From Sphaerisporangium sp. TRM90804 (GTDB taxonomy: Bacteria > Actinomycetota > Actinomycetes > Streptosporangiales > Streptosporangiaceae), in assembly GCF_029846175.1 (NCBI RefSeq), contig NZ_JARWAC010000023.1:62001-126000 (forward strand): DNA of 64,000 nt, given 5' to 3'. This document shows positions 1-7,598 of the stretch, in pieces; position 1 is the first letter of the stretch; every line of letters begins with the position of its first letter. Under the pieces are notes generated by a model. That model did no database searches, was not told the DNA's origin, and was given only the letters and a program-made list of their open reading frames with translations. A program made the position numbers and the translations under genes.

Positions 1-110
1 CCGAGATAGACGATGCGCCCGACCCGGAAGGTCACATGATCGCGCACGACCTTCTCCTCGGTACGCGGCAACGTGACCGCCAACCGCCGCACATCGTCAA
101 CCGTGACCAC
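1..110 (-). CDS. MmcQ/YjbR family protein, N-terminal part (runs off window)
   Basis: The first 36 codons read on the minus strand give VVTVDDVRRLAVTLPRTEEK followed by a segment ending VTFRVGRIVYL. This is the N-terminus typical of the MmcQ/YjbR (CyaY-like fold) family, small proteins of uncertain role often annotated as DNA-binding. The GTG at 110 has a GGAGGGG ribosome site about six bases upstream (117-123), which fixes the start. The rest lies outside the window, so length and C-terminus cannot be judged. The family call rests on remembered sequence resemblance. Confidence 0.6.
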   Translation of the reverse strand, partial: MVTVDDVRRLAVTLPRTEEKVVRDHVTFRVGRIVYL

Positions 111-749
111 GCCGACCCCCTCCGAATACCCGCCCGGCAGGCGACCCGGCGCCTCCCACTGGACCGCCACGCTAGCCGCCCCCACTGACACCCCCCTGAC
201 GCGCGCCACGCCGTCCCGCCGACGGGGACGATCGCATCCATGCCGTCTACCGGCCACGGCGAACCGCTTATTACCTGAGCGTGACCATTCAGACTCACCG
301 CGTGACCGTTCACACTGGAAACATGAGCGGATCGGCGGACCCATCCGGGGAAGAGGCGGTCGACTACGACGCCATCCGACAGCGCTTCCCCTGGGTAGGC
401 TGCTTCGACAGCGACATCACCGACGTGGCCACCACTGACCTCAATTCGTCGGCATGGCTCAGGGCCTCACCAAGATCAGCCCTCTGGCCTGGCCGTTGTA
501 CGACCTGGCGTGACCGATCCGTCTCACCCGGCGCGCCAGGCGTGCCGGGTGAGACGGTGTGCGGGCGGCGGGCGGAATCTGGGTCGACAGACATGCCGCC
601 GCCGGCCGGGAACGGCTGCGGCCTGCGGCCGGCGCACCGGGTCTCTGGCCGAGGCCGTCGCGCTCACCGTGTCACGACCCTGGGGAACTCCCGGCAAGGC
701 CATCGCCTTCGCGTCACGGGGCGCTGAGGACGGATGGGCGTCGGCTGCG
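111..749. other. Gene-poor stretch, possible decayed ORF at 323-513
   Basis: No convincing full gene is visible here. An ATG at 323 opens a short reading frame (MSGSADPSGEEAVDYDAIRQ...) preceded by two similar GTGACCNTTCA motifs at about 280-312. A second short frame (454-513, MAQGLTKISPLAWPLYDLA) in another phase stops just before the strong hairpin at 521-555. The arrangement could be a truncated, frameshifted gene with its promoter and terminator left, but no family is recognisable. Confidence 0.3.
521..555. terminator. Perfect 12-bp stem-loop
   Basis: GTCTCACCCGGC (521-532) and GCCGGGTGAGAC (544-555) are exact inverted repeats separated by 11 bases. There is no T-run on either side, as is common for actinomycete terminators. 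It lies between the decayed stretch and the 3' end of the phosphatase gene on the minus strand, so it could terminate either direction. Confidence 0.55.
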
Positions 750-2450
750 TCAGGTGGTGCGGGTGAGGAGGAGGGCTACGTCGTCGTAGCGGTGGGGGAG
801 GGCGGCGATGATGGCGTCGCAGCTGGCCTCCAGGGTGGCCCTGGGGGAGGAGAGGTGGCCGACCAGGGTGGCTATGCCGGTGTCGATGTCCTGCTCGCGG
901 CTTTCGACCAGGCCGTCGGTGTAGAGGGCGAGGGTGCTGCCGGGCGGGATGTCGACCTCGGTGGTGCAGAAGGCGTGCGAGAAGTCGGGGTCGCCCAGGC
1001 CGAGGGCCAGGCCGGTGGGCAGGTCGAGCACCGAGGCGGTGCCGGCGGGATCGACCAGGATGGGCGGCGGGTGCCCGGCCCTGGACAGGGCGCAGGTGCG
1101 GGTGGCGAGGTCGACGGTGGCGTAGAGGCAGGTGGCGCACTGGATGGACTCCATGTCCTCGGCCATGAGATCGAGCCGGCGCAGCACCTCGTGCGGGGGG
1201 ATGTCGAACCCGGCGAAGGCCCGCACGGCCGCGCGGAGCTGGCCCATGGCGCCGGCGGCGACCGGGCCGTGGCCCATGGCGTCGCCGATGACCAGGGCCA
1301 TGCGGGTCTCGGACAGCGAGATCACGTCGTACCAGTCGCCGCCGACGGTCATGGCGCTGGCCGGGAGGTAGCGGTGGGCGACCTGCACGCCGGGCGGGAC
1401 GTTGAGCGTGCGCGGCGCGAGATCCTGCTGCAGGGCCTGCGCGGTGCGGCGTTCGAGGCTGTAGAGCCGGGCGTTGTCGACGCAGATGCCCGCCCGGGAG
1501 GCGAGGTCGGCGGCGAGCGTGAGGTCGTGGGCGTCGAAGGCCGGGCGGCCGGCGTCGCGGCTGAACGCGATGAAGCCCAGCACGATGCCCCGGGCCGTCA
1601 GGGGGGCGACGAGGAACGAGCACCGGCCGAGCGCGGCGAGCGCCGCCTCGCCGAGCACCTCGCGCAGCCTGAGGAGCTCGCGCGGCTCGAAGGCGCCGGA
1701 ATCGTGGACGGTGGGCGTGCCGGTGGCCATGCAGCGGTTGGCGGGGCTGCCCGGGCCGTAGGCGGCGATCTCGCCGGTCGGGAAGGCGGCCGGCCAGTCG
1801 TCGTGCCGGGGGGAGCGCGGGTCGAGCCCGTGGGCCAGGCGCCGGACGGTGACCGAGCCGTCGGCGGCGTGGTCGAGATGCCCGGAGTCGCGCAGCAGCC
1901 CCTCGGCCACGCAGATGCTGGCGCCGTCGGCGAACCGCGGCACGGTGACGGCGACGACGTCCTCGGCGGCTTTCACGGGGTCGAGCGTGCCGCTGATGCG
2001 GGTGCTCAGCTCGTGGAGCAGGGCGAGCCGTTCGTCGCCGGCGGCCGAGCCGCCGGGGCGGCGGGGGCCGGAGGCGTCGGCGGCGGTGACCATCACCGCG
2101 CCCCAGGGGCCGGGCCACCGCAGCGGCTCCCAGTTGAACGCGACCTCGTGGACCTGCCCGTCGGCGCACTCGGCGGCCAGGACATCGCTCCACGGCTCAC
2201 CGGCGGCCACCTCGGCCAGCGCCTTCCTGACGGTGTCCCTGCGGGTGCCGCGCAGCACGAGATCGCAGATGTTGTGGCCCATGGCCCGCTCGGGGGAGCG
2301 GCCGAACAGCCGCATCGCCCCGCCGCCCCAGTGCGTCACGCACCCGTCCCGGTCGAGAACCAGGGCGGCGAATCCCGCGAGGTGCGCCATGCCGGGGCGG
2401 GTGCGGCACATCTCGTCCGTCTGTGGCCCTGACCGCGTCGCTCGCGCCAC
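750..2450 (-). CDS. PAS-GAF-PP2C (SpoIIE-type) serine phosphatase
   Basis: A 566-residue protein phosphatase of the RsbU/SpoIIE class, which normally dephosphorylates anti-anti-sigma factors in response to a sensed signal. A PAS-like segment lies at about residues 25-125 (AALVLDRDGCVTHWGGG), a GAF-like domain at about 140-310, and the PP2C domain at about 330-566. The last carries the metal-binding motifs GGDWYD, VIGDAMGHG, LYTDGLVESRE and the final DDVALLL. The GTG at 2450 was chosen because AGGAGG stands four bases upstream; longer in-frame starts up to 2594 have no ribosome site. No anti-sigma partner is adjacent. Confidence 0.88.
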   Translation of the reverse strand: MARATRSGPQTDEMCRTRPGMAHLAGFAALVLDRDGCVTHWGGGAMRLFGRSPERAMGHNICDLVLRGTRRDTVRKALAEVAAGEPWSDVLAAECADGQVHEVAFNWEPLRWPGPWGAVMVTAADASGPRRPGGSAAGDERLALLHELSTRISGTLDPVKAAEDVVAVTVPRFADGASICVAEGLLRDSGHLDHAADGSVTVRRLAHGLDPRSPRHDDWPAAFPTGEIAAYGPGSPANRCMATGTPTVHDSGAFEPRELLRLREVLGEAALAALGRCSFLVAPLTARGIVLGFIAFSRDAGRPAFDAHDLTLAADLASRAGICVDNARLYSLERRTAQALQQDLAPRTLNVPPGVQVAHRYLPASAMTVGGDWYDVISLSETRMALVIGDAMGHGPVAAGAMGQLRAAVRAFAGFDIPPHEVLRRLDLMAEDMESIQCATCLYATVDLATRTCALSRAGHPPPILVDPAGTASVLDLPTGLALGLGDPDFSHAFCTTEVDIPPGSTLALYTDGLVESREQDIDTGIATLVGHLSSPRATLEASCDAIIAALPHRYDDVALLLTRTT

Positions 2451-2925
2451 CAGACCTCCTGCAGAAAGATGGACACCGTGGGCGGTCCGCACGCAGGAAC
2501 AAGGACGCCTCCCCCTCCAGCCTCTGCGCCTGACTGCGGTTACCGTAAGTAAAGTAGCACCTACTCGGGGTGCCCTTTCGCGAAAACTCCTCAAGTAGGC
2601 CGTCTCGCACTCTTGTGAGCGCCTGCGGGCGACGCGGCGAGATAACGCAGGTCAGAGCCGTATGGGCAGGCCATCGCGCGTCTTCCGGGCGCCTGGGGCG
2701 GCCCGGGGAGGGGCAGTGGGCCGTATCACAGTTGCGATCGGGAATTGTGCGAATGTGTGGAACGGTTGGCCTCACCGTGACCAGCGGATTGCCTCGGCCC
2801 TCGCCCGGCGGCGCGGCCGGACGGCATCGCCGTCCGTGTCGGCGCCGGCCCTGAAGCCGCCCGGGCGGTAGGCCGCCCGCGCGACCGATGTCCATCTCTC
2901 CCTCTATTTCGGATATAACCTACCT
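2451..2925. other. Divergent intergenic region between phosphatase and metN
   Basis: No gene is evident in these 475 bases. They must hold promoters for both flanking genes. A TTTCGCGAAA palindrome sits at 2576-2585 and an AT-richer block at about 2538-2562 could be the phosphatase promoter. Close to metN a TATAAC box is present (2914-2919). I looked for a SAM-type riboswitch fold before metN and saw none; the TATAAC box is too near the start codon to leave room for one. Confidence 0.5.
2889..2919 (+). promoter_or_regulatory. Probable leaderless promoter of metNIQ
   Basis: TATAAC at 2914-2919 lies only six bases before the GTG start of metN (2926), so transcription would begin at or next to the start codon. 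A weak -35 (TGTCCA, 2889-2894) stands 19 bases upstream. No Shine-Dalgarno sequence precedes the start, which fits leaderless translation, common in actinomycetes. Confidence 0.45.
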
Positions 2926-3882
2926 GTGATACATGTTTCTGGCCTGCGCAAGGTCTACGACACCGGCGTCGTCGCGCTCGACGGTGTGGACCTCGACGTG
3001 CGCGAAGGCGAGATCTTCGGCGTCCTGGGGCAGAGCGGCGCCGGCAAGAGCACCCTGCTGCGCTGCGTGAACCTGCTGGAACGCCCGACGAGCGGCACGG
3101 TGGCCGTGGACGGCCAGGACCTGACCGCGCTCGACATCGCGGGGCTGCGGCGCGCGCGCCGCCGCATCGGCATGATCCACCAGCACTTCGCGCTGCTGTC
3201 CTCCCGCACGGTGGCCGGCAACGTCGCCTTCCCCCTGGAGGTCGCCGGGGTCCCGCGCCGGGAGCGCGCCACCCGCGTGGCCGAGCTGCTCGAACTCGTC
3301 GGGCTCGAAGGCAAGGCCTCCGCCTACCCCGCGCAGCTCTCCGGCGGGCAGAAGCAGCGGGTCGGGATCGCCCGGGCCCTCGCCGCGCGCCCCAAGGTGC
3401 TGCTGTCGGACGAGGCGACCAGCGCGCTCGACCCCGGCACGACGCAGTCGATCCTCGCCCTGCTCAGGCGGCTCAACGCCGAGCTGGGCCTGACGATCCT
3501 GCTCATCACCCACGAGATGCACGTCATCAAGAGCGTCTGCGACTCGGTCGCGATCATGCGTGACGGCCGCGTCGCCGAGGCCGGCAGGCTGGCCGACCTC
3601 GTCGCCGCGCCCGGGTCGCTGCTCACCCGCGAGATCTTCCCGCTGCCCGAGCCCGCGCCGTCCGGCAGCGTCACCGTCACCTTCGCGGGCCAGGGCGGCG
3701 AGCCGGTGATGTCCAGCCTGGTCCGCGAGTTCGACGTGGACGTCGACATCCTCGGCGGGTCGGTGGAGGACATCGGCGGCGTGCCGGTCGGCCGCCTGCG
3801 CGTACGCCTCACGGGCAAGCGCGCCGCGGACGCGCTGGGCTACCTGCGGGAGCGCGGCGTGATCCTGGAGGAGACCCGATGA
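2926..3882 (+). CDS. metN: Methionine ABC transporter ATP-binding protein MetN
   Basis: A 318-residue ATPase of the D/L-methionine importer MetNIQ, acting on the inner face of the membrane. Walker A GQSGAGKST is at residues 35-43, the signature LSGGQ at about 138-142 and Walker B with DEATSALD at about 160-168. The C-terminal ~75 residues (from about 243) form the NIL domain that in E. coli MetN binds methionine and inhibits transport when the cell is replete. The gene overlaps metI by four bases (ATGA), so the two are translationally coupled. The GTG start follows a TATAAC box almost directly. Confidence 0.93.
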   Translation: MIHVSGLRKVYDTGVVALDGVDLDVREGEIFGVLGQSGAGKSTLLRCVNLLERPTSGTVAVDGQDLTALDIAGLRRARRRIGMIHQHFALLSSRTVAGNVAFPLEVAGVPRRERATRVAELLELVGLEGKASAYPAQLSGGQKQRVGIARALAARPKVLLSDEATSALDPGTTQSILALLRRLNAELGLTILLITHEMHVIKSVCDSVAIMRDGRVAEAGRLADLVAAPGSLLTREIFPLPEPAPSGSVTVTFAGQGGEPVMSSLVREFDVDVDILGGSVEDIGGVPVGRLRVRLTGKRAADALGYLRERGVILEETR

Positions 3883-4535
3883 TCGACGACGACCTGCTGC
3901 CCGTCCTGGCCGTGGCCACCGGCGAGACGGCCCAGATGGTGTTCTGGTCGGCGCTGCTCACGCTGGTGCTCGGCCTCCCCCTCGGCGTGCTGCTGGTGGC
4001 CACCGACCGCGGCGGCCTCGTGCCCGCCCCGGCCGTCAAGGCCGTGCTCGGCGCGGTCGTCAACGTCGGGCGCTCGCTGCCGTTCATCGTGCTGATGGTG
4101 GCGATCCTGCCGTTCACGCGGCTGGTCACCGGCACCACGATCGGGACGGTCGCCGCCATCGTCCCGCTCACCCTCGGCGCCGTCCCGTTCTACGCCCGGC
4201 TGGTGGAGACCGCCCTGCGCGGCGTCGAGCGAGAGGTGGTGGAGGCCTCCCAGGCGATGGGGGCCAGCCGCCTGCGGATCGTCGCCAGGGTGCTGCTCCC
4301 CGAAGCCCTGCCGGGGCTGGTCGCCGGCCTGACCGTCACCATCGTGGCACTGATCGGGTACTCGGCGATGGCCGGGGCGATCGGCGGCGGCGGCCTCGGG
4401 GACCTGGCGATCCGGTACGGCTACCAGCGGTTCGACACGACCGTCATGGTCGTCACCGTCGTGCTGCTCATCGTGGTCGTCCAGGTCGTGCAGAGCCTCG
4501 GCGACCTGCTGGCCCGGCGCCTTTCCCACCGGTAG
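3879..4535 (+). CDS. metI: Methionine ABC transporter permease MetI
   Basis: A 218-residue hydrophobic protein with about five membrane-spanning segments. It carries the permease EAA loop (EASQAMGASRLRIV then LLPEALPGLVAG, about residues 124-150), which docks onto MetN. It forms the translocation pore of the methionine importer. Its ATG overlaps the metN stop, and metQ follows 66 bases later, so the three genes form one operon. Length matches the MetI family. Confidence 0.93.
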   Translation: MIDDDLLPVLAVATGETAQMVFWSALLTLVLGLPLGVLLVATDRGGLVPAPAVKAVLGAVVNVGRSLPFIVLMVAILPFTRLVTGTTIGTVAAIVPLTLGAVPFYARLVETALRGVEREVVEASQAMGASRLRIVARVLLPEALPGLVAGLTVTIVALIGYSAMAGAIGGGGLGDLAIRYGYQRFDTTVMVVTVVLLIVVVQVVQSLGDLLARRLSHR

Positions 4536-4601
4536 CCGGCCCACGCCTTCCGTAGTTCGGCGCGGCGTTCACCACCCGTGCTTCATGACAAGGAGACAAG
4601 A

Positions 4602-5444
4602 GTGCGCAAGTTGATCGGGGCCGTGGCCGTCGCCGCGCTCGCGGCGGTGCTCGCGGGCTGCGGCTCGTCGGCCCCTGAGACCGGGGCGTCCGCCGCCGGA
4701 GGCGCGACCCGGGACGCCGTTCTGAAGGTGGGCGTCAGCCCGGTGCCGCACGGCGAGATCCTCAAGTACGTCAAGGACAAGCTGGCGCCGGCCGCCGGGC
4801 TGAAGCTGGAGGTCGTGGAGTTCACCGACTACGTCCAGCCGAACGTGCAGCTCCAGGAGGGCCAGCTCGACGCCAACTACTTCCAGCACCGCCCCTACCT
4901 GGCCGACTTCCTCGGCTCCAAGGGCGGCAAGAAGCTCGTCTTCGTGCAGGCCGCGCACCTGGAGCCGCTCGGCCTGTACTCCAGCAGGATCAAGAGCGTG
5001 GGCGAGCTGGCGAACGGCGCCACCGTCTCGGTCCCCAACGACGCCACCAACCTCGGCCGCTCGCTGAAGCTGCTGGAGGACAACGGCGTCATCACCCTCA
5101 AGGAGGGCGTCGGAACCGCCGCCACCGAGCGGGACGTCGCGGGCAACCCCAAGAACCTGAAGTTCCAGCCGCTGGAGGCCGCCCAGCTCCCGCGCTCCCT
5201 GGAGGACGTGGACGCCGCCGTCATCAACGGCAACTACGCCCTGGAGGCCGACCTCAAGCCCGCCTCCGACGCCCTGGTGCTGGAGAAGTCCGAGGGCAAC
5301 CCGTACGCCAACGGCCTGGTCGTCCCCGAGGGCAGGGAGAACGACCCCGCGGTCAGGAAGCTCGCCGAGATCCTCGCGGGCCCCGAGGTGAAGAAGTTCA
5401 TCGAGGACACCTACCAGGGCTCGGTCGTCTCCGCGACGACCTGA
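4602..5444 (+). CDS. metQ: MetQ/NlpA family methionine-binding lipoprotein
   Basis: A 280-residue surface lipoprotein that captures methionine for MetNI. The signal peptide ends in the lipobox LAGC (Cys20), so the mature protein is lipid-anchored outside the membrane. The body shows the NlpA/MetQ landmarks: VGVSPVPHGEIL near the N-terminus, DANYFQHRPYL in the middle and NPYANGLVV near the end. The GTG at 4602 follows AAGGAGACAAGA; an upstream GTG at 4578 is in frame but lacks a ribosome site. Its 3' end overlaps by 34 bases the convergent TetR gene. Confidence 0.92.
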   Translation: MRKLIGAVAVAALAAVLAGCGSSAPETGASAAGGATRDAVLKVGVSPVPHGEILKYVKDKLAPAAGLKLEVVEFTDYVQPNVQLQEGQLDANYFQHRPYLADFLGSKGGKKLVFVQAAHLEPLGLYSSRIKSVGELANGATVSVPNDATNLGRSLKLLEDNGVITLKEGVGTAATERDVAGNPKNLKFQPLEAAQLPRSLEDVDAAVINGNYALEADLKPASDALVLEKSEGNPYANGLVVPEGRENDPAVRKLAEILAGPEVKKFIEDTYQGSVVSATT

Positions 5445-6064
5445 CCCCCGGCCCCCCGGGGGGTGGTGCGCAGGCCCTGGAAGGCCATGGCGACGACGGT
5501 GTCGGCGAGGGCGCCGGCGTCCATGCCCCCTCCGGGGCGGTACCACTCGACCAGGGAGTTGACCAGCCCGAAGACCAGGCGGGCGGCGACGGCCGGTGGC
5601 ACGTCCGCACGGACGTCGCCCTCGGCCTCGGCCCGCTGGAACAGCTCGCCCACCAGGTGGTCGAACTCGCGCCGGCGGGCCAGGGCCTCGCGCTCGACCT
5701 CGGTGTTGCCGCGCACGCGCAGCAGCAGGGTGACGAACGGCAGGCGCTCGACCAGCACGTGCACGCTGCGCCGGACCAGGTGGTGGAGCCGGTCGATCGC
5801 CCGGCCGTCCAGGGCGGCGGCCTGCGCCGCGGCCTCGAACAGCCCGTCCAGGGCGCGGCCGACGGCCAGCCTGAGCAGCTCGTCCTTGCTCGCCACGTGG
5901 TGGTAGATCGCCGACTTGGTGATGCCCAGCCGCCGGGAGAGGTCCTCCATGCTGGTGGCCTCGTAGCCGCGCTCGTTGAACGCCGCTACGGCGACGGCGA
6001 GCAGGGACTCCAGGTCGTAGCCCGGGCGTCCGCGACGGGCCGGGGTGACGCGTGCGGTGGTCAT
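5411..6064 (-). CDS. TetR family regulator, likely repressor of the phenylacetate genes
   Basis: A 217-residue TetR-type repressor. The N-terminal helix-turn-helix spans about residues 35-57 (SMEDLSRRLGITKSAIYHHV), followed by a ligand-binding domain. It is transcribed divergently from the thiolase gene. The 206-base gap between them contains the dyad TGACCGAATGGCCGGTTA (6102-6119), and a related dyad lies before paaA. From this layout it probably acts as PaaR, released by phenylacetyl-CoA as TetR-type PaaR proteins are. E. coli uses the unrelated PaaX. The assignment is by context; the ligand cannot be read from sequence. Confidence 0.8.
   Translation of the reverse strand: MTTARVTPARRGRPGYDLESLLAVAVAAFNERGYEATSMEDLSRRLGITKSAIYHHVASKDELLRLAVGRALDGLFEAAAQAAALDGRAIDRLHHLVRRSVHVLVERLPFVTLLLRVRGNTEVEREALARRREFDHLVGELFQRAEAEGDVRADVPPAVAARLVFGLVNSLVEWYRPGGGMDAGALADTVVAMAFQGLRTTPRGAGGQVVAETTEPW
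5452..5463. terminator. Palindrome between convergent metQ and TetR genes
   Basis: CCCCCCGGGGGG with flanking GGC/GGT lies eight bases after the metQ stop, inside the 3' end of the TetR gene. It may help end the metNIQ transcript. Confidence 0.4.
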
Positions 6065-6101
6065 CGCTGGAGCGCTCCGCCCATCTCCGTCGCTTGCATA
6101 C

Positions 6102-6119
6102 TGACCGAATGGCCGGTTA
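6102..6119. promoter_or_regulatory. Operator-like dyad, phenylacetate site 1
   Basis: TGACCGAATGGCCGGTTA; its reverse complement aligns with the dyad at 9676-9693 at 13 of 18 positions. The shared core is ACCGG-N4-TCGGT with near-symmetric half sites. It lies in the divergent promoter region of the TetR gene and the thiolase gene, where autoregulation is expected. Confidence 0.6.
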
Positions 6120-6270
6120 GAAAGGGTCTGTCGTCAGTTAAGGGTCGCCGCTCCGCCGCTGTCAAGCGACGGCAGCGCGGCCGCCTCGGCGGGACGGCCC
6201 GCGTGCCGCCGACGGCGCTCGCCACCGGGCCCGCCGCCGCGCCGGCCGCAGCCGTCCGAGGAGGTCACCA

Positions 6271-7506
6271 ATGCCCGAGGCTTTTCTGGTCGACGGGGTC
6301 CGCACCCCGCAGGGCAGGTACGGGGGAGCCCTCGCCGGCGTCCGCCCGGACGACCTGGCGGCGCTGGTCGTGGCCGAGGTGCTGCGCCGGAGCGGGGCGC
6401 CCGCCGCCGAGGTCGACGAGGTGGTCCTCGGCGCGGCCAACCAGGCCGGCGAGGACAACAGGAACGTGGCCCGCATGGCGGTGCTGCTGGGCGGGCTGCC
6501 GTCCACCGTCCCGGGGTACACCGTGAACCGGCTGTGCGCGAGCGGCCTGACCGCCGTCGCCTCGGCGGCGCAGGCCGTGCGGGCGGGCGAGGCCGGCCTC
6601 GTCGTGGCGGGCGGCGTCGAGTCCATGACCCGCGCCCCCTGGGTCATGGCCAAGCCGGGCACCCCGTGGGCGCGGCCGGGCGAGGTCGCCGACACCTCCC
6701 TGGGCTGGCGCCTCACCAACCCGCGCTTCACCGAGGCCGACCGCGCCGGCTCCTGGCCGGAGGCCGCGGACGGCCCCGCCACCGGCATGGGGAAGATCAC
6801 GCTCTCGATGGGCGAGACGGCCGAGGAGGTCGCGGCCCTGGACGGCATCGGGCGCGAGGAGAGCGACGCGTTCGCGCTGCGCAGCCACCGGCGGGCCGTC
6901 GCCGCCGTGGACGCGGGCCGGTTCGACGCCGAGATCGTCCCGGTGGAGACGCCCGGCGGCACGGTCGGCCATGACGAGGGCCCGCGCCGCGACTCCTCCA
7001 TGGAACGGCTGGCCAGGCTCCGCCCGGCGTTCCGCGAGGGCGGCGTGGTCACCGCGGGCTCCTCCTCGCCCCTGTCGGACGGCGCCGCCGCCCTGGTCGT
7101 GGCGAGTGCCGAGGCGGTCCAGCGGTACGGCCTGCGGCCCCGCGCGCGGGTGGTCACCACCGCGAGCGCCGGCGTGCCGCCGCACCTGATGGGCCTCGGC
7201 CCGGTGCCCGCCACCGAGAAGGCGCTGGCACGGGCGGGCTGGCAGGCCGGCGACCTGGACGCCGTCGAGCTCAACGAGGCCTTCGCCGTGCAGAGCCTGG
7301 CGGTCGTCCGCCGGCTCAAGCTCGATGAGGAGCGGGTCAACGCCGACGGGGGCGCCATCGCGCTCGGCCACCCGCTGGGGTGCTCGGGCGCCCGCCTGCT
7401 GGTGACGCTGCTCGGCCGCATGGAGCGCGAGGACGCGCGCCGCGGCCTGGCCACGCTGTGCGTGGGCGTCGGGCAGGGGGTCGCCATGCTCGTCGAACGC
7501 GTCTGA
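6271..7506 (+). CDS. paaJ: Thiolase, probable 3-oxoadipyl-CoA/3-oxo-5,6-dehydrosuberyl-CoA thiolase
   Basis: A 411-residue thiolase II. The acylated nucleophile is Cys89 (VNRLCASG), with His367 (GHPLGCSGAR) and Cys397 (CVGVGQG) completing the active site. In the phenylacetyl-CoA pathway this enzyme cleaves the ring-opened 3-oxo intermediates to acetyl-CoA and succinyl-CoA. The position directly before paaZ and under a shared operator supports that role over general acetyl-CoA acetyltransferase, but sequence alone does not separate them. GAGGTCACC precedes the ATG. The last 12 bases (GAACGCGTCTGA, stop included) are repeated 19 bases downstream at 7514-7525. Confidence 0.82.
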   Translation: MPEAFLVDGVRTPQGRYGGALAGVRPDDLAALVVAEVLRRSGAPAAEVDEVVLGAANQAGEDNRNVARMAVLLGGLPSTVPGYTVNRLCASGLTAVASAAQAVRAGEAGLVVAGGVESMTRAPWVMAKPGTPWARPGEVADTSLGWRLTNPRFTEADRAGSWPEAADGPATGMGKITLSMGETAEEVAALDGIGREESDAFALRSHRRAVAAVDAGRFDAEIVPVETPGGTVGHDEGPRRDSSMERLARLRPAFREGGVVTAGSSSPLSDGAAALVVASAEAVQRYGLRPRARVVTTASAGVPPHLMGLGPVPATEKALARAGWQAGDLDAVELNEAFAVQSLAVVRRLKLDEERVNADGGAIALGHPLGCSGARLLVTLLGRMEREDARRGLATLCVGVGQGVAMLVERV

Positions 7507-7598
7507 TCTCGTGGAACGCGTCTGAAAGAGGGAACGATCGGTGTGGCCGGGCCGCGCTCGACGCCCGGCAGGTGAATCCTCGATGGGGAGGTCCTCGA

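Noticed and set aside
510-2432. 640-codon open frame antisense to the phosphatase gene
   Set aside because: Low-complexity Gly/Ala/Glu translation; the minus-strand gene has clear PP2C motifs and a ribosome site.
2451-2925. SAM riboswitch before metN
   Set aside because: No fold recognised, and the -10 box sits directly before the start codon, leaving no leader.
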